Positions 63,101-64,000 of a DNA stretch of 64,000 bases are shown here, piece after piece. The number at the start of each line of letters is the position of its first letter. Position 1 is the first letter of the stretch. The notes beneath the pieces are model-generated. The model saw nothing but the letters and a program-made list of their open reading frames with translations. It made no database searches and was not told the origin of the DNA. Source of the stretch: Paragordius varius (taxonomy: Eukaryota; Nematomorpha); contig OZ176053.1 in NCBI GenBank assembly GCA_964247055.1, positions 9,920,001-9,984,000 of the forward strand, in the 5' to 3' direction. The translations under genes and the position numbers were made by a program.

Positions 63101-64000
63101 TCCGATTAAATGGCTTCAATCTAGTTATGGACAGAATGTCGTCGGTGTAATAAACGAAAAAACCACATTGGAGAAAGTGTTAAATGATTTGGATAGGTTT
63201 TGTGAGCCAGATAACTCCTACCCCCCAGAAATAAGAAGCCAGGCTCTTTTAACTTTTATACAGTATGATTATTTGTGAAACATAAACATAAATACATTTA
63301 CAATCTACAAATATATGATTTATTTTAAATATTATAATCCATTAGATTATTAATGAAGCTTTCAGCGGATATCGATAATTCAAAAGTGCTTAAAAATGGT
63401 ATTAAAAATTTTTTTTATTCGTAAAACATAAGTGTAATACATTTATATTGAATTTTTTTATTTTTTTGAACGTCGAATATTTTAAACATTATTCAACAAA
63501 TAAAATTAAATCTCTTTAATTTGGTATAGTTTTTAAATTTACCACATTTTATCAGAATATTTCTATATTTAATGTTGATTTAACATTTCACAACAGAATG
63601 GAAAAGTAAGTTCACGGATAAATTGATAAAATGTTTTACGGATCATACATTGGATAGCGTTAAGGGTGACATATCTGCTATTGTAAGGCTTGGATCGTTT
63701 CCTGCATTTTATATTGCTTTAAACACTCCAAATTTTTTGGACAATTCAGATTTGGTACAGGTAATTTAATTGAAAGTATAATTATTTTTATTTATTGAAA
63801 AATTTGATATTCACCATATTTATATTGCCCATAAAATTTTACAAATAATTATTTGCATGTCAGAATCTAATATTATCGTTTAATTGTGTGTGTGTGTTAT
63901 AAGCTAGTCATGTAGTGACTCTTGGCTTTCTCATATAGTGTTCTCCATTTTTGACGATCCTGTGATTCTCTCAACAATTCAGGAAAAGTTCGGTTTGTTA
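54981..64000 (+). CDS. TBCD: Tubulin-specific chaperone D / tubulin cofactor D (3' partial, about 20 exons visible)
   Basis: TBCD binds beta-tubulin and, with cofactors C and E, releases folded alpha/beta dimers; it is built of HEAT/ARM repeats. Exons: 54981-55062, 55086-55136, 55159-55238, 55261-55347, 55378-55515, 55541-55772, 55801-55936, 56001-56203, 57193-57253, 57401-57507, 58179-58419, 59179-59266, 59612-59818, 60420-61092, 61849 to 62040 or 62145, 62400-62558, 62620-62725, 63071-63262, 63346-63398, 63597-63760. Phase is kept at every settled junction. The first introns are 23, 22, 22, 30, 25, 28 and 64 nt; later ones reach about 1 kb. Diagnostic blocks are SWEESSILLLWLS, AAYFLGLYISRPEISK, FLKWSLEHLE, LINLFTEQTSINLWHGG, NKVRDAACYVCWAMAR, DKCRRAASAAFQEMVGRY, VEVRLFAAQSLQNMF and DHTLDSVKGDISAIVRLGS. 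These follow vertebrate TBCD in order. The C-terminal quarter lies beyond the window. It could start slightly earlier than 54981. Confidence 0.92.
56333..56909 (-). mobile_element. Family A MITE, copy 9, inside a TBCD intron
   Basis: Starts CACTTGGTTACAACACAC after TTAA (56329-56332) and ends GAATCAAAGTT before TTAA (56910-56913). It makes up more than half of the 989-bp intron between the exons ending 56203 and starting 57193. Confidence 0.8.
57129..57171. repeat. (AT)n microsatellite just before a TBCD exon
   Basis: About 21 AT units ending some 20 bp before the acceptor GTTTTAG at 57192. Another run (62829-62851) lies mid-intron. Confidence 0.9.
63897..64000 (-). mobile_element. LINE ORF2 3' end inside a TBCD intron
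   Basis: Reading leftward from the window edge the frame gives FPELLRESQDRQKWRTLYEK, then AKSHYMTS and a stop at 63897-63899. The DRQKWR motif is the usual end of LINE ORF2. A CACACACA run (63885-63896 on this strand) follows as the tail. It is antisense to TBCD. Only the last 34 or so codons are in view. Confidence 0.75.

Noticed and set aside
1-64000. tRNA, rRNA or CRISPR loci
   Set aside because: No cloverleaf-like segment with A/B boxes, no rRNA core sequence and no regularly spaced short repeats were seen. The TGGCGCGGCTATTCGA motif is an LTR primer site, not a tRNA gene.

Overview
The window is nuclear DNA from an animal and is strongly AT-rich. The genes are animal genes: POLR2G/RPB7, mitochondrial SSB, EMC7, PDZD11, an ILKAP-like PP2C, TBCD, a serpin and a neuropeptide-type class A GPCR. 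Most of their introns are only 21-30 nt long, with canonical GT...AG ends. I fixed these boundaries by reading each gene against the family protein from memory and by checking that phase is kept across every junction. Dicyemid mesozoans are the animals best known for introns averaging about 26 nt, so a dicyemid, or a similarly reduced animal such as an orthonectid, is my best guess. This is inference, not proof.

Layout. 1-340: the 3' end of a LINE. 1180-2673: RPB7 (minus) and mtSSB (plus), head to head, with 62 bp between start codons. 4540-20180: a 15.6-kb foldback-like composite. Its left arm is a near-identical 1,057-bp tandem array, and its right arm is an inverted, older array of the same family. 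Between the arms lie a Ty3/mdg4 (gypsy) LTR element with a 5-bp target duplication, a 1,988-bp tandem duplication that copied its 5' part, and a Tc1/mariner-type TIR element nested inside another inverted-repeat element. 24164-28208: the GPCR. 28209-36124: a gene desert of decayed repeats and MITEs. 36125-38483: EMC7. 38484-43469: more MITEs. 43470-45554: a secreted serpin (minus). 46276-49234: nested MITEs. 49302-51730: PDZD11 (plus) and the PP2C phosphatase (minus), whose last codons overlap tail to tail by 9 bp. 51762-54550: MITEs. 54981 to the end: the tubulin chaperone TBCD, continuing past the window, with a LINE 3' end in its last visible intron.

Repeats. Family A and family C are TTAA-targeting, piggyBac-like MITEs (termini CACTTSGAT and CACTYCAT). 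Family B has termini GGGTCGGGTGATAAAAAA and 3-bp target duplications. Family D has hAT-like ends. Family E has ATACCAT ends. A and B are nested in each other in both directions. Long introns hold MITEs and (AT)n runs, and four of the (AT)n runs lie directly before a splice acceptor.

The genes do not form one pathway. They are housekeeping and secretory genes packed in small islands between repeat blocks.
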